Positions 50,209-59,294 of a stretch of DNA of 64,000 bases are shown here, in pieces. The notes under the pieces were generated by a model. It was given only the letters and a program-made list of their open reading frames with translations. It did no database searches and had not been told where the DNA came from. Each line of letters begins with the position of its first letter. Positions within the stretch are counted from its first letter, which is position 1. The stretch lies in contig CAZDSF010000010.1 of assembly GCA_964508025.1 (NCBI GenBank), positions 18,147 through 82,146 on the forward strand, in the 5' to 3' direction. This DNA is from JAAZNO01 sp964508025. GTDB taxonomy: Bacteria > Chloroflexota > Anaerolineae > B4-G1 > SLSP01. Both the position numbers and the translations under genes were made by a program.

Positions 50209-51987
50209 ATGAAAAAGATACCGTTGTTCATTCTGCTGGCGCTGCTGTTAGGCGCCTGCCAGCTGTTCGCTACTGCTACGCCCACGACTGCGCCACCCAC
50301 GCTGCCGCCCGACGCTTCGACGGCAACCCTCACACCGACAACTGCGCCGCCTGCGCCGCCTGCCACAGAAGCGCCAACGCCGACTCCGCCGGAAGAGGTG
50401 TTGCCAGCGCTAGCTTTTGCGCCGGGACTTCAGTCCAACGGCAGTTTTGTCGTCCATGAGATTCAGCGGGCCGATCTTACCGGCGATGGGCGTCAGGACT
50501 TTATCATCACCACCGGCTGGAAGTTCGATGCGGCGGATGAATTTGCCGTCGAACTTCAGGTAGATATTGTCGGCGCCGGGGGCGTACCCCTCTATACCCA
50601 AAACACCTGGGAAGTCTTGGGCGAGTCCCCCAGCACCCTCGATCTGGAAACGCACAGCTTCATCTGGCTCGACCGCATCGAGGGCGTGGACATCGTCTCG
50701 CTCACGGGCGATGCTGTGCCGCAAGTGGTGGTGCGCATCCGCTACGCCGGCACCGGTTCGATTCTGGAAGCGCATGTCCTCAGCTTCCAGGGCGGCGCGC
50801 TGGAGACGCTCGCCGACATCACCGCCTACAAGGGTTGGATGGAGTATCAGGAGAATGGCTATCGCGTAACACAACCGCTCTACCTGTACAACGAACCCAA
50901 CTGCTGCCCCTGCCGTATGGAGACTGTTACCTACACCTGGGACGGCGCCGCGTTCACCACAACCGATGTCTTGCGAGAAGCCATCGTCGAGATGGAGGGC
51001 TGCCCGGCTTTTCCCACCCCCGCCGAGTGGCGCGCGATAGCCGCCGCCGGGCCGCTGCCGCCCGCTCGCCGCGACGCCGCGCTGGTCTACGATATGCACC
51101 GCGAACGCCTGCTGCTCTTCGGCGGACGGCAGGGGAACACCGCACTCAACGATACCTGGGCCTTCGATCTCAACACCTCCACCTGGACGGAGCTCGCCAT
51201 CCCTGCCGCCGCGCGCCCTCCAGCGCGATATAGCATGGTCGCCGGATTGGATGCGATGCGCGGGCAATTCATCATCACCACGGGCGAGGCGCGTCCGGGC
51301 GTCTTCTTCAACGATGTGTGGGCGCTGGATCTGGAGGCAAATTTATGGGTGCAGCAGGCTCCCGCGGGCGGGCCGCCCACAGCCCGTTACGGCGCAGCTG
51401 GCGGCATTCCAGACTACAGCAACTCGTTATTCCTCACCCACGGCTTCACCGATCAGGGACGTTTCGATGACACCTGGGTTCTCGATCTGGAAACGCTGAC
51501 GTGGCGCAATGTAACGCCGGCGGGCGATCTCCCGCTCAAACGCTGTCTGCATGGCGCAGCGCCTTTGGGCTGGACGCAACTAGCGCTCTTCGGCGGGTGT
51601 TCATCCCCCGTTGGGCCGTGCCCGCAAGGCGATACCTGGGTGTTCGATTTGCCCCAGGGGAAATGGCGGGTGGTTGCCGGCCCAGGGCCGGCGCCGCGCG
51701 AATATCCCGGCATGGCGACGTTGGGCGACCGTGGCGCGGCGTTGCTTTTCGGCGGCTTGGGCGCGGGGGACATCGAGCTGGGCGACGTGTGGCTGCTCAA
51801 CTCCGGAGAGAAGGGCTGGCGGCAAGCAACGCCGGGGAACGCCGGGCCAACGGCGCGTCAGGGCCACAGCATGGCGTGGTTGGGCTACTCGCGGCTGACG
51901 TCTGGCGGCGCGGTCGCCGTCTTTGGCGGCGTGTCCGGCGGGACGCCGCGCAACGACTTGTGGATCTTCATCCCCTGGGATGAGTGA
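50209..51987 (+). CDS. Kelch-repeat lipoprotein
   Basis: The 592-residue product has a lipoprotein signal (LLGAC, Cys17) and a Thr/Pro-rich linker (about 20-65), so it is anchored outside the membrane. Residues about 75-275 form a domain with no recognised family, containing DLTGDGRQDFIITTGWKF (FG-GAP-like) and a Cys-Cys-x-Cys. Residues about 285-590 are five to six Kelch repeats with LLLFGGRQGN...NDTWAFDLNTSTW units, a beta-propeller. Kelch propellers bind partners or glycans; some relatives are oxidases or epimerases. GAGGAG precedes the ATG. Its place between GH4 and the TIM-barrel gene suggests a sugar-related surface role. Confidence 0.85.
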   Translation: MKKIPLFILLALLLGACQLFATATPTTAPPTLPPDASTATLTPTTAPPAPPATEAPTPTPPEEVLPALAFAPGLQSNGSFVVHEIQRADLTGDGRQDFIITTGWKFDAADEFAVELQVDIVGAGGVPLYTQNTWEVLGESPSTLDLETHSFIWLDRIEGVDIVSLTGDAVPQVVVRIRYAGTGSILEAHVLSFQGGALETLADITAYKGWMEYQENGYRVTQPLYLYNEPNCCPCRMETVTYTWDGAAFTTTDVLREAIVEMEGCPAFPTPAEWRAIAAAGPLPPARRDAALVYDMHRERLLLFGGRQGNTALNDTWAFDLNTSTWTELAIPAAARPPARYSMVAGLDAMRGQFIITTGEARPGVFFNDVWALDLEANLWVQQAPAGGPPTARYGAAGGIPDYSNSLFLTHGFTDQGRFDDTWVLDLETLTWRNVTPAGDLPLKRCLHGAAPLGWTQLALFGGCSSPVGPCPQGDTWVFDLPQGKWRVVAGPGPAPREYPGMATLGDRGAALLFGGLGAGDIELGDVWLLNSGEKGWRQATPGNAGPTARQGHSMAWLGYSRLTSGGAVAVFGGVSGGTPRNDLWIFIPWDE

Positions 51988-51992
51988 GCAGA

Positions 51993-52134
51993 GGAGCAGA
52001 GGAGCGGAGGAGATGGGGAGCGGAGGAGATGGGGAGATGGGGAGCGGAGGAGATGGGGAGATGGGGAGGGGAACGCTATTACCCATCACCCATCACGCAT
52101 TACCCATTACGCATCACGCATCACGCATTACGAA
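51993..52134. repeat. Octamer array followed by heptamer array
   Basis: Ten octamers of GGAGATGG or GGAGCGGA type (51993-52072), then eight heptamers of TTACCCA, TCACCCA, TCACGCA or TTACGCA type (52079-52134) that end 12 nt before the next start codon. The arrangement parallels 31908-32036. Confidence 0.85.
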
Positions 52135-52146
52135 GGAGTCTGAACC

Positions 52147-52980
52147 ATGGCATTCATTACACGCGAAGAGGCATTGCGCCGGTTACGGGCGCAGGTAGCC
52201 GCCGGCAAGCCCATCGTGGGCTGCGGCGCGGGGACGGGGATCTCCGCCAAGTTCGCCGAGAAGGGCGGTGCGGATCTCATCATCATCTACAACTCCGGGC
52301 GCTATCGCATGGCGGGACGCGGCTCGTTGGCGGGTCTCATGCCCTACGGCGACGCGAACGGCATCGTCGTGGAGATGGCGGCGGAAGTGCTGCCCGTCGT
52401 CAAGGATACGCCGGTGCTGGCGGGCGTCTGCGGCACGGATCCCTTCCGACTGCTGCCCGTCTTCATCAAGCAGCTCAAGGAGATGGGTTTCACCGGCGTG
52501 CAGAACTTCCCCACCGTGGGGCTGATTGACGGCAACTTCCGCGCCAACCTCGAAGCGACGGGCATGGGCTACGATAAGGAAATCGAAGCCATTGCTATCG
52601 CGCACAAGTTGGATATGCTCACCACGCCCTACGTCTTCAATGCGGATGACGCGCGCGCGATGGCGGAGGCGGGCGCGGATATGCTGGTCGCGCATGTGGG
52701 CCTCACCACGTCCGGCTCTATCGTCGCAGGTGCGGCGATGACCATGGACGAGGCCATCGGCAAGGTGCAGGAAGTCTACGCAGCAGGGAAAGCCGTCCGC
52801 GATGACATTCTGGTGATCTGCCACGGCGGCGTCTTCGACGAGCCGGAGAATGTGGGCGTGGCCCTGGCGCGAATGCCGGGCGTAGTGGGTTTCTTTGGGG
52901 CTTCGAGCATCGAACGCCTGCCCACGGAGCGCGCCATCACCCGGCAGGTGGAAGAGTTCAAGGCGTTGCAGCTCGCGTAA
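52147..52980 (+). CDS. TIM-barrel protein, phosphoenolpyruvate hydrolase family (Tm-1 C-domain-like)
   Basis: This 277-residue protein fits the PEP hydrolase-like TIM-barrel family: GKPIVGCGAGTGISAKFAEK, DLIIIYNSGRYRMAGRGSL, LAGVCGTDPFR, QNFPTVGLIDGNFR, GADMLVAHVGLTTSG and GFFGASSIERLP. In tomato Tm-1 the same barrel is the C-terminal half, fused to an UPF0261 domain; here the two are separate genes in one strand group. The start has AAGGAG 9 nt upstream, directly after a heptamer array. The catalytic function of bacterial members is not firmly known; family naming is by homology to isoprenoid or pyruvate-handling barrels. Confidence 0.85.
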   Translation: MAFITREEALRRLRAQVAAGKPIVGCGAGTGISAKFAEKGGADLIIIYNSGRYRMAGRGSLAGLMPYGDANGIVVEMAAEVLPVVKDTPVLAGVCGTDPFRLLPVFIKQLKEMGFTGVQNFPTVGLIDGNFRANLEATGMGYDKEIEAIAIAHKLDMLTTPYVFNADDARAMAEAGADMLVAHVGLTTSGSIVAGAAMTMDEAIGKVQEVYAAGKAVRDDILVICHGGVFDEPENVGVALARMPGVVGFFGASSIERLPTERAITRQVEEFKALQLA

Positions 52981-53026
52981 CCGCGAGAACGGGCCAGTCA
53001 TTTGTTCTTGAGGATACAAAAACACT

Positions 53027-53371
53027 ATGAAATTTACACAGCCGCCGCTCGCACTCATGCGAGTTGATGAAGGCGAGGAAATCGCCGGAACCTGGATTAC
53101 GCCGCACATTCCACAGACGGGCTGTTACAAGTTGCTCGCCAAGCGAAAGACGGATGGTTCGGTGGAGTGGGTCCACTTCGTGCAGCGCGATGATGGGCGC
53201 AAAGAGAAGGTATACCGGGGCAGCGTAGCCGATGTTTCGCAGTTGGAAAATGTGCTCACCGCCCTCAACAATGCTCTGCGTACCGCCTACGGGCCAACCG
53301 TGCGCCTGCTTCCCGCCGAAACAGAGATGTACCTGCTAGACGGCACACCGCTCTCGAGCGCCACCGATTGA
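53027..53371 (+). CDS. Hypothetical protein, 114 residues
   Basis: I do not recognise this protein. It is soluble, with beta-strand-like segments (ITPHIPQTGCYKLLAKRK, SVEWVHFVQRDDGRKEKVYRG) and an amphipathic helix (VSQLENVLTALNNALRTAY). It has one cysteine and no signal peptide. GAGGA lies 12 nt before the ATG. It is 46 nt downstream of the TIM-barrel gene and converges on the isomerase-like gene 9 nt away. Codon use looks like its neighbours, so it is likely real. Confidence 0.6.
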   Translation: MKFTQPPLALMRVDEGEEIAGTWITPHIPQTGCYKLLAKRKTDGSVEWVHFVQRDDGRKEKVYRGSVADVSQLENVLTALNNALRTAYGPTVRLLPAETEMYLLDGTPLSSATD

Positions 53372-53380
53372 TGTTGCGGA

Positions 53381-54175
53381 TCACAGGGGATGGGGGTGCA
53401 ACATCCCCGCGATGAAGCGCCGAATCTCCAACAGCGTCTTCGGCGCATCGAGATCGGCTACCTCGATGAGTAATGGCCCGGCGTAGTTCACGCTGCGCAG
53501 AGCGGCGAAGACGCCGGGCCAATCCATAATCCCCGTACCCGGCGAGAGGTGCCGCGGGCCGGCGGGCGCAAAATCCGCCAGATGCACGGTAGCCAGCGCG
53601 CCATCCATCGCTGCGATCAGCGCCTCTGGCGCAACGCCGCTTTCCGCCGCCTGGAAGCTGTCGAACGTGAAGCCTATCGGCGCGTCCAACGCCTTGAGCG
53701 CGGCGACATGCTCCGGGCGGCGGCAGTAGCACCAGCTGACATTTTCCACACACAACAGCACCCCGGCAGCGTGCGCTTGTTCCGCTGCCCATACCGCGCT
53801 TTCCAGAAATGGCTCAACCAACGCGGGATTGTCAATGCCGAAGCGTAAGCCGTGCCAGGTGAGCGTCCGCGCCCCCACCCGCGCGGCGATCTCCAAGAGC
53901 CGCAAGAAACGCGCGCGGGTCTCTTCACGCATCCGAATATAGGGCGACCACAAGTCGAAGAGGGTTGCGTAGAGGTGCAGCGAATGCACACGCACGCCGG
54001 CGGCCTGCGCGCGTTGCGCCAACAGCGCACCAAACGCCGGTTGATACTCGCTCTCTGTCTGAAGGAAAACTTCAACGACGGGGAAACCGAGTTCGGCGGC
54101 AATATCCAGCGCATCTTCCGTGAGCACGTGAGGATAGAAGCAAGCTGTGGAAATACCGATGCGTTCAGCGTTCAC
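53381..54175 (-). CDS. Sugar phosphate isomerase/epimerase-like TIM barrel
   Basis: The 264-residue product fits the xylose-isomerase-like/AP-endonuclease-2 family: GISTACFYPHVL at the start, TLTWHGLRFG (metal His), LLCVENVSWCY (metal Glu), GFTFDSFQAAESG (Asp), TVHLADFAP (His) and LLIEVADLDA (Glu). These are the metal ligands of the barrel mouth. The usual role is isomerisation or epimerisation of a sugar or inositol. I use a GTG start that overlaps the preceding gene's stop by 11 nt; an upstream open frame would overlap that gene more and has no family similarity. Translational coupling is likely. Confidence 0.8.
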   Translation of the reverse strand: MNAERIGISTACFYPHVLTEDALDIAAELGFPVVEVFLQTESEYQPAFGALLAQRAQAAGVRVHSLHLYATLFDLWSPYIRMREETRARFLRLLEIAARVGARTLTWHGLRFGIDNPALVEPFLESAVWAAEQAHAAGVLLCVENVSWCYCRRPEHVAALKALDAPIGFTFDSFQAAESGVAPEALIAAMDGALATVHLADFAPAGPRHLSPGTGIMDWPGVFAALRSVNYAGPLLIEVADLDAPKTLLEIRRFIAGMLHPHPL

Positions 54176-56114
54176 CGATGCGCACCTGTCCCAGAGTGAA
54201 GAAATCATCGGGAAGGCGTGCGCCATCGGGCAGCCGGGTTTCTGCACGGGATTGCGTCTCCCAATTGTAGATCCCGATGTTGATGTTGTAGACGCCAGGA
54301 GGGATGCTTCCGGCAACGGGCGTGAAAACGCGCTCCTCGAAGATCAGATCGCCCGACTGCCACGTCCACAGCGGGAAGAGGCCCAATCCGGGAGCGCCAT
54401 CGGCTTGCGCCACCGGGAGGGCGTCCGGCGCCGCCAGGTGGACGAAAACGCTCTCGGTCGAAGCGCCGCTGCCCAGCGCTTGCCAGCGCAGGCGCAGATG
54501 CAAAATCTCATCATTCCAGATAGGTTCCGCTTCGAGCAGCCGCGCCACTGCGCCAAACTGCGCCATCCAGCGTTCCTTCACCGCTGCCGGATGCACATCC
54601 CCCGCATAGTGCAGCGTCATCGCGCCGTTTTGGTGATAGTGCGTCACGTAAGTGCCATCGGTCTGCCGCGCGCGCTCGTAGATGGTGGACTCAGCCACAG
54701 GGCCGCCGCGCATATCCACGCGATAGGGGCCAAGCTGCTGCGTTTCCGGGCCTAGAGCGAGTACGCTCCAGCTCTCTGTGGTGGGCGATATGCCGGCGCT
54801 CAGTCTGGCAAAATCCGCCAACGTGACCCGCACGGGCGCCAGGGTGACGCCCCAGTAACCCAGTGGATAAGGCGAACGGCGCGGCGCGTACCGATCGGGA
54901 TAGTTGACGAATAGCAGGGCGCGTGAAGGGCTTTCCTGTGTCAGCGTCTCCAGTAGCGTCCTCTGGAGCGCCGCGCCGTGCGCATACATGCGTTGCGCGT
55001 TCAGCAATAGCACGCTGCTGTGAATGACCAACGCCGCCAGCGCCACAGGCCCGACGATGCGCCCAAATCGCATGGGAGAACGGGCCTCGGGTAACAAGGC
55101 TGCCGCCCACAAGAGCGCCGCGCCAAACGCGCTCAAGTAAAAGAGCCGCGACGCAAGGGCCACGTAAACATAATCCAACCCCACCCAGGTAGAAAGCCAT
55201 TGCAAGCCGTACCAGCTCAGCCCTAGCGCCAGGGGCCAGAAACGCCGCCGGATCACCAGCACGCCCAGCAAGCCCGCAAGGACAGTCAACATCAAGGGAC
55301 GAATCCATAGCGCCAGCGTTGCCGGAACGCTGCCGATAAATCCCGCCGCCGGAAAAACCAGCCCTTGCAGCAGATACCACAGCACTTCGGGTTCGAGCGC
55401 GAGTGTGGTGACGCCTTCGTATTTGGGAGCTTGCAGCCAGAAGCCCAGATAGAGCAGCGTCGCTGGCGCAAAGAGCGTCAACGCCGGTGCGCGCCACAGC
55501 GCCCGCCAGGATGCACGCGCGCGCCATTCCAGCAGGAATAGCCACGGCAATAGCTGCACCGCGCTCTCTTGCACGGCAATGGCGAGCAGATACGCGCCCA
55601 ACGCCGCTGCCAGCCAGCCTTTGGAAGCGCGTTGTCGCGCGGTCAGATAGGCCCATGCGGTGAGCAGCATGAAGCAGGTCACCCAGCCCTGTTGCGGCGC
55701 AGCCCAGGCGATGGCCTGATGCGAGAGAGGATAGAGCGCAAAGAGCAACGCTGTTCCCCGCGCGAGAGCACGTCCCAGGCGCAAAGCCCGACACAAACGC
55801 GCCACAAGCGCAATGTTGAGCAGATGCACAGCGATCTGGAATGCGTGGAGCGGCAAAGCGTCGAACGTGCCATTGGCTTGCATGAAGAGCCGGTTGATGA
55901 GCAGCGTTCCAGGGCGATAGAAGTGGTATTCGGGCAACGGCGCCAGCAATTCGCCCAGCGACTTCCCCACCACGCGCCCAAACCACACGGGGTCATCCCA
56001 GATGAAGCCGAAGCGCAGCGCCGGAGCGTAGAGCGCCGCCGTGAGGAGCAGCAAGCCGATCCAAAATATCGAGAAGCGTCGCGCCGATTGGTATGGCATC
56101 CTGTTTTCTGTCAT
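54165..56114 (-). CDS. Polytopic membrane glycosyltransferase-like protein
   Basis: The 649-residue product has about ten membrane helices in residues 1-390 and a soluble extracytoplasmic C-terminal half of beta-rich sequence. Near the N-terminus, after the first helix, GFIWDDPVWFG carries the acidic pair typical of GT-C lipid-linked sugar transferases. This suggests transfer of a sugar from a polyprenyl carrier to a protein or glycan outside the cell, but the acceptor is unknown and no specific GT family is certain. ATG at 56114; an ATG 15 nt later is also possible. It is followed by the isomerase-like gene with overlapping ends. Confidence 0.7.
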   Translation of the reverse strand: MTENRMPYQSARRFSIFWIGLLLLTAALYAPALRFGFIWDDPVWFGRVVGKSLGELLAPLPEYHFYRPGTLLINRLFMQANGTFDALPLHAFQIAVHLLNIALVARLCRALRLGRALARGTALLFALYPLSHQAIAWAAPQQGWVTCFMLLTAWAYLTARQRASKGWLAAALGAYLLAIAVQESAVQLLPWLFLLEWRARASWRALWRAPALTLFAPATLLYLGFWLQAPKYEGVTTLALEPEVLWYLLQGLVFPAAGFIGSVPATLALWIRPLMLTVLAGLLGVLVIRRRFWPLALGLSWYGLQWLSTWVGLDYVYVALASRLFYLSAFGAALLWAAALLPEARSPMRFGRIVGPVALAALVIHSSVLLLNAQRMYAHGAALQRTLLETLTQESPSRALLFVNYPDRYAPRRSPYPLGYWGVTLAPVRVTLADFARLSAGISPTTESWSVLALGPETQQLGPYRVDMRGGPVAESTIYERARQTDGTYVTHYHQNGAMTLHYAGDVHPAAVKERWMAQFGAVARLLEAEPIWNDEILHLRLRWQALGSGASTESVFVHLAAPDALPVAQADGAPGLGLFPLWTWQSGDLIFEERVFTPVAGSIPPGVYNINIGIYNWETQSRAETRLPDGARLPDDFFTLGQVRIGER

Positions 56115-56187
56115 CAGCCGTCATTATCCGCCGTTCTGGGCGCGCGTCAAGATAACACGCCTGGCGTGAGGGGGATTATCCGCGATA

Positions 56188-56196
56188 TGCTATAAT
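56188..56196 (+). promoter_or_regulatory. Extended -10 promoter
   Basis: TGCTATAAT lies 30 nt before the ATG of the small membrane protein gene; AGGAG follows. Confidence 0.6.
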
Positions 56197-56226
56197 TCCC
56201 AGCACAATTCTGAGAGGAGCTTGACG

Positions 56227-56751
56227 ATGAAATTCTTCCTTGTTACACTTTTGATGTTAGGATTGTGGCTTGGTTCGAGCGTTGTAATGATAGCGCCGGC
56301 TATTGGTATCGCCTGGGTGCTGGCGGCGTTGACCGATCTGACCCTGGACCAAGCCAGTCTACTCACTTTTGGGTATTACGGGCTTGTGACCTGGATTTTT
56401 AATAGCCTCTATATTGTGCCGAGCGTATCACGATGGCTGCTGACCTATGGCCTCACAGTCATCGGGGGCGCTGTCGCGGTGCTCTTGGGACTCTTGTTGC
56501 GCCAGCTTCTGGAATTGACTTTGCTTCAGGGCGTGATAGTAATCGGAGGAGCACAGCTGTTGCTGTTGTATACTTTTTTGAATCAGCTCGACGATGAAGT
56601 ATCGGCGCATATCGGGCATCGCTCGATTCCGTTCCCTCTATGGGAGGCGCCAGATTTCGAGGATTCCGAGGAGAAGGATATTCCCGCTCCCCCGATACCG
56701 CACAAACCAACGGAGAAAGCAGCGCGGAAACGGCGAGCACGCCGCAAGTAG
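56227..56751 (+). CDS. Small membrane protein, unknown function
   Basis: The 174-residue product has four hydrophobic segments (about 3-30, 42-65, 73-95, 100-120) and a charged C-terminal tail (about 130-174) ending KAARKRRARRK. I start at ATG for MKFFLVTLLM, with AGGAG 8 nt upstream; a TTG two codons earlier overlaps that spacing. The function is not recognised. It has its own extended -10 promoter and is convergent with the kinase gene. Confidence 0.65.
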   Translation: MKFFLVTLLMLGLWLGSSVVMIAPAIGIAWVLAALTDLTLDQASLLTFGYYGLVTWIFNSLYIVPSVSRWLLTYGLTVIGGAVAVLLGLLLRQLLELTLLQGVIVIGGAQLLLLYTFLNQLDDEVSAHIGHRSIPFPLWEAPDFEDSEEKDIPAPPIPHKPTEKAARKRRARRK

Positions 56752-56765
56752 CCCCCAGCGATGCT

Positions 56766-59189
56766 TTATGTCGTACTAGGCGGGGGAACGAGAGGTTTGG
56801 TGCCTAACCCAGAAAGCGGCAGCCATACGTGGAAAGTGCTGCCGGGGCAGGTCTCCTCATCATAGCCGGGGCTTTCCGCCCAGATACAGCCTCCGTGCGC
56901 GGCGACAATGCCTTTGGAAACTGCCAACCCCAGACCAGGGCCGCCGCCCTTGAACTTGGTAGTGCCCGAAGAGTGCAACGCCACTTTGCCGGTCTGGTAG
57001 AACTTGGTGAAGATCAAGTCCTGGTATTCGGGATCAATGCCGATGCCGGTATCTTGCACGCGGATTTCAAGCCCCGGTGTGGGAAGATTACGATAGCCTG
57101 AAGGGACCACACTGGTTGTTACCACAATTTGCCCGCCATTGGGGGTGTATTTGATGGCGTTGGTGAGCAAGTGTTTGAACACCTTTTGCAGCTCATCCGG
57201 GTCGGCTTCAAGGCGCGGCAGGTCTGGCGCGCTCTTCAGTTCCAGGTGCAGTTCACGCTCCGTCAACGCCGGCTGCATATCGGCGACGACTTTTTCCAAC
57301 ATTTCCTCTATGCGCAACGGTTCCCGGTAGATCTCTAGCGTCTGGCTATCAATGCGCGCCATGTCAATCATGGTGTTGACGATGGTCTGCAAGCGCACGC
57401 CGCTTCCATAGATCTTGCCAATAATCTCGTGAGCCGTGGGCTGCTTGAGCATTTCCGGCGTCTTGAGCAACATCTGGCTGAAGCCGAGCAACACAGTCAA
57501 CGGGGTGCGCAGCTCGTGCGCCGCCACCGCGATGAAATCAGATTTGGTGCGATCCAGGCGCGCCAGTTGCTCATACGCCTGCGCCAATTCCGAATACAAG
57601 CGTGCGTTATGGATGGCAATGGCGGTATGCCCGGCAAAAGCCAGCGCGCGTTCGATTTCTTCGGTTGTATAGGGATAGGGCGCTTCCCGCACCAGCGATA
57701 ACATCCCGATAACATCCTGGTTGGTGTCGCTTACCGGAATACCCACCCATGACCGCGCCGGCGGCAGACCGGGAACATCCTGCCAATCCGAGCGCCCGCG
57801 CACATCCTGCAAGCATAGCGGTCGGCGACTCTCGCTGATTTGCCAGAAGACATCGTTTTTGAGGATCGGTACGCGGATTTGCCGGGGGGAACTGTCCTCT
57901 GGGAACCCGTAAGCAGCAACGATGTCTACATAATCGCCGCTGCGTAGCAGCACCGACCCACGGTCGAAATCCACAATCTGCAACAGTTGCTCCAAAATTT
58001 TCGCAAAAATCTCCTGGATATCCAACGTCTGCGAAAGGCCCTGGCTGATCTGATACAACGATTCGGTCAGCATCCGCTGCGAGCGTTCGTCCTGGTAGAG
58101 CTGCGCGTTGTTGACGGCAATGGCTACCAGATCCGCCAAAGAAGCAAAGACATGAACGTCATCATCGCCGAAGGCGTGTAGCTCTTGCGATTGGATGTCG
58201 AGCACGCCCAGGAAATTCTCGCCATTCAGCAGCGGCAGCACCAGTTCTGAGCGGGTGTCGGCGACCTGCGCGACTTGCACGTAACGCGGCTCCTGTGTGA
58301 CATCATTCACGCACAACGGCTGCCGGTGCTCGCCCACCCAGCTAATCAGACCATGCTCCCCAATTTTGAAGCGTAATCCCTGTTCGATGAGCTCTTGCCC
58401 CGGTTTTCCCACCCCGGCGCGCATCACCAGATATTCCCCTGCTTCCTGCGGCAGAAAGACGCCCACAAAATAATGGCCGAACTGTTCCTGAATGAGGTCT
58501 ACAACGTAGTTAAGCAACACATCCAGATCGAGGATGGCGTGAATGCTTTGTCCAGCGGAGATCAATGTGCCCAGCTGCCGGGTCTGGCGTTGTAGCATCG
58601 CCGTGCGCGCTTCATTTTGCGTGCGCAAAGCAACCTGTCCCTGCACCGAATGCAGCCGCATGATGTGGATGACGGTCGCCAACGTAATCGCAGATAGCAA
58701 CGTGACGCCATACTCCCACCAGAGTGGATTCGACGTTCCCCACGCCACACCGCCCCACATTGCCAATCCCAAAGCCAGCACGCCGATGAACCAGCGCGTT
58801 TTCAATAACAAGGCGCCTGCGCCAACAAAAATCAGCAGCAGAGTGAGGGTGTGGGCGGGTTTTTGGGAGAACAGACTCCCGGTAAACCAGAGGAGCAACA
58901 ACAGAACGAAGACACCGGCGGCTGCAAGATGGGCGTAGCGTTGCGGCAGGCGCTGGGCCTGGAGCAAGCGGTATAAACCGAAGAGCAACGCGATCTCTGC
59001 CGCGATGACGGCGACGAGCAGTTGCGCGCCCGGCGCAAGCGACTGCGCCACCGCCAACAGCGTCAGAAAGCAACACAGCACCAGGCTGACCGGCGACAGC
59101 AAGCGCTGTACTTCCCCGTCAAGGGCTTCTATCAGGTCGTTGTGAGAAATAGATGCTTGAAATGTATGATTAGTAGACACGGCCGGCAA
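56766..59189 (-). CDS. Membrane GAF-GAF sensor histidine kinase
   Basis: This 807-residue protein has about five to six N-terminal membrane helices (about 32-178), coiled coil, GAF domain 1 (about 210-370), GAF domain 2 (about 385-530), a HisKA domain with VAAHELRTPL (His near 560) and an HATPase with VFKHLLTNAIKY, VQDTGIGI and PGLGLAV. It should autophosphorylate in response to ligands at the GAF domains and/or membrane state. No response regulator is adjacent, but two OmpR-type regulators lie at the right edge. The start is uncertain: the longest frame begins with TTG, and a GTG three codons later is also possible; neither has a clear Shine-Dalgarno. Confidence 0.85.
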   Translation of the reverse strand: MPAVSTNHTFQASISHNDLIEALDGEVQRLLSPVSLVLCCFLTLLAVAQSLAPGAQLLVAVIAAEIALLFGLYRLLQAQRLPQRYAHLAAAGVFVLLLLLWFTGSLFSQKPAHTLTLLLIFVGAGALLLKTRWFIGVLALGLAMWGGVAWGTSNPLWWEYGVTLLSAITLATVIHIMRLHSVQGQVALRTQNEARTAMLQRQTRQLGTLISAGQSIHAILDLDVLLNYVVDLIQEQFGHYFVGVFLPQEAGEYLVMRAGVGKPGQELIEQGLRFKIGEHGLISWVGEHRQPLCVNDVTQEPRYVQVAQVADTRSELVLPLLNGENFLGVLDIQSQELHAFGDDDVHVFASLADLVAIAVNNAQLYQDERSQRMLTESLYQISQGLSQTLDIQEIFAKILEQLLQIVDFDRGSVLLRSGDYVDIVAAYGFPEDSSPRQIRVPILKNDVFWQISESRRPLCLQDVRGRSDWQDVPGLPPARSWVGIPVSDTNQDVIGMLSLVREAPYPYTTEEIERALAFAGHTAIAIHNARLYSELAQAYEQLARLDRTKSDFIAVAAHELRTPLTVLLGFSQMLLKTPEMLKQPTAHEIIGKIYGSGVRLQTIVNTMIDMARIDSQTLEIYREPLRIEEMLEKVVADMQPALTERELHLELKSAPDLPRLEADPDELQKVFKHLLTNAIKYTPNGGQIVVTTSVVPSGYRNLPTPGLEIRVQDTGIGIDPEYQDLIFTKFYQTGKVALHSSGTTKFKGGGPGLGLAVSKGIVAAHGGCIWAESPGYDEETCPGSTFHVWLPLSGLGTKPLVPPPSTT

Positions 59190-59294
59190 CTTTGATCTTG
59201 ACTTTAGCGGTATGCCACACGGATTACCGATTCGGCGCCGATGCTTCCACTATTATACCCCAAGCTAGGCAAAGAGAAACAGGCTCGCTGCCCA

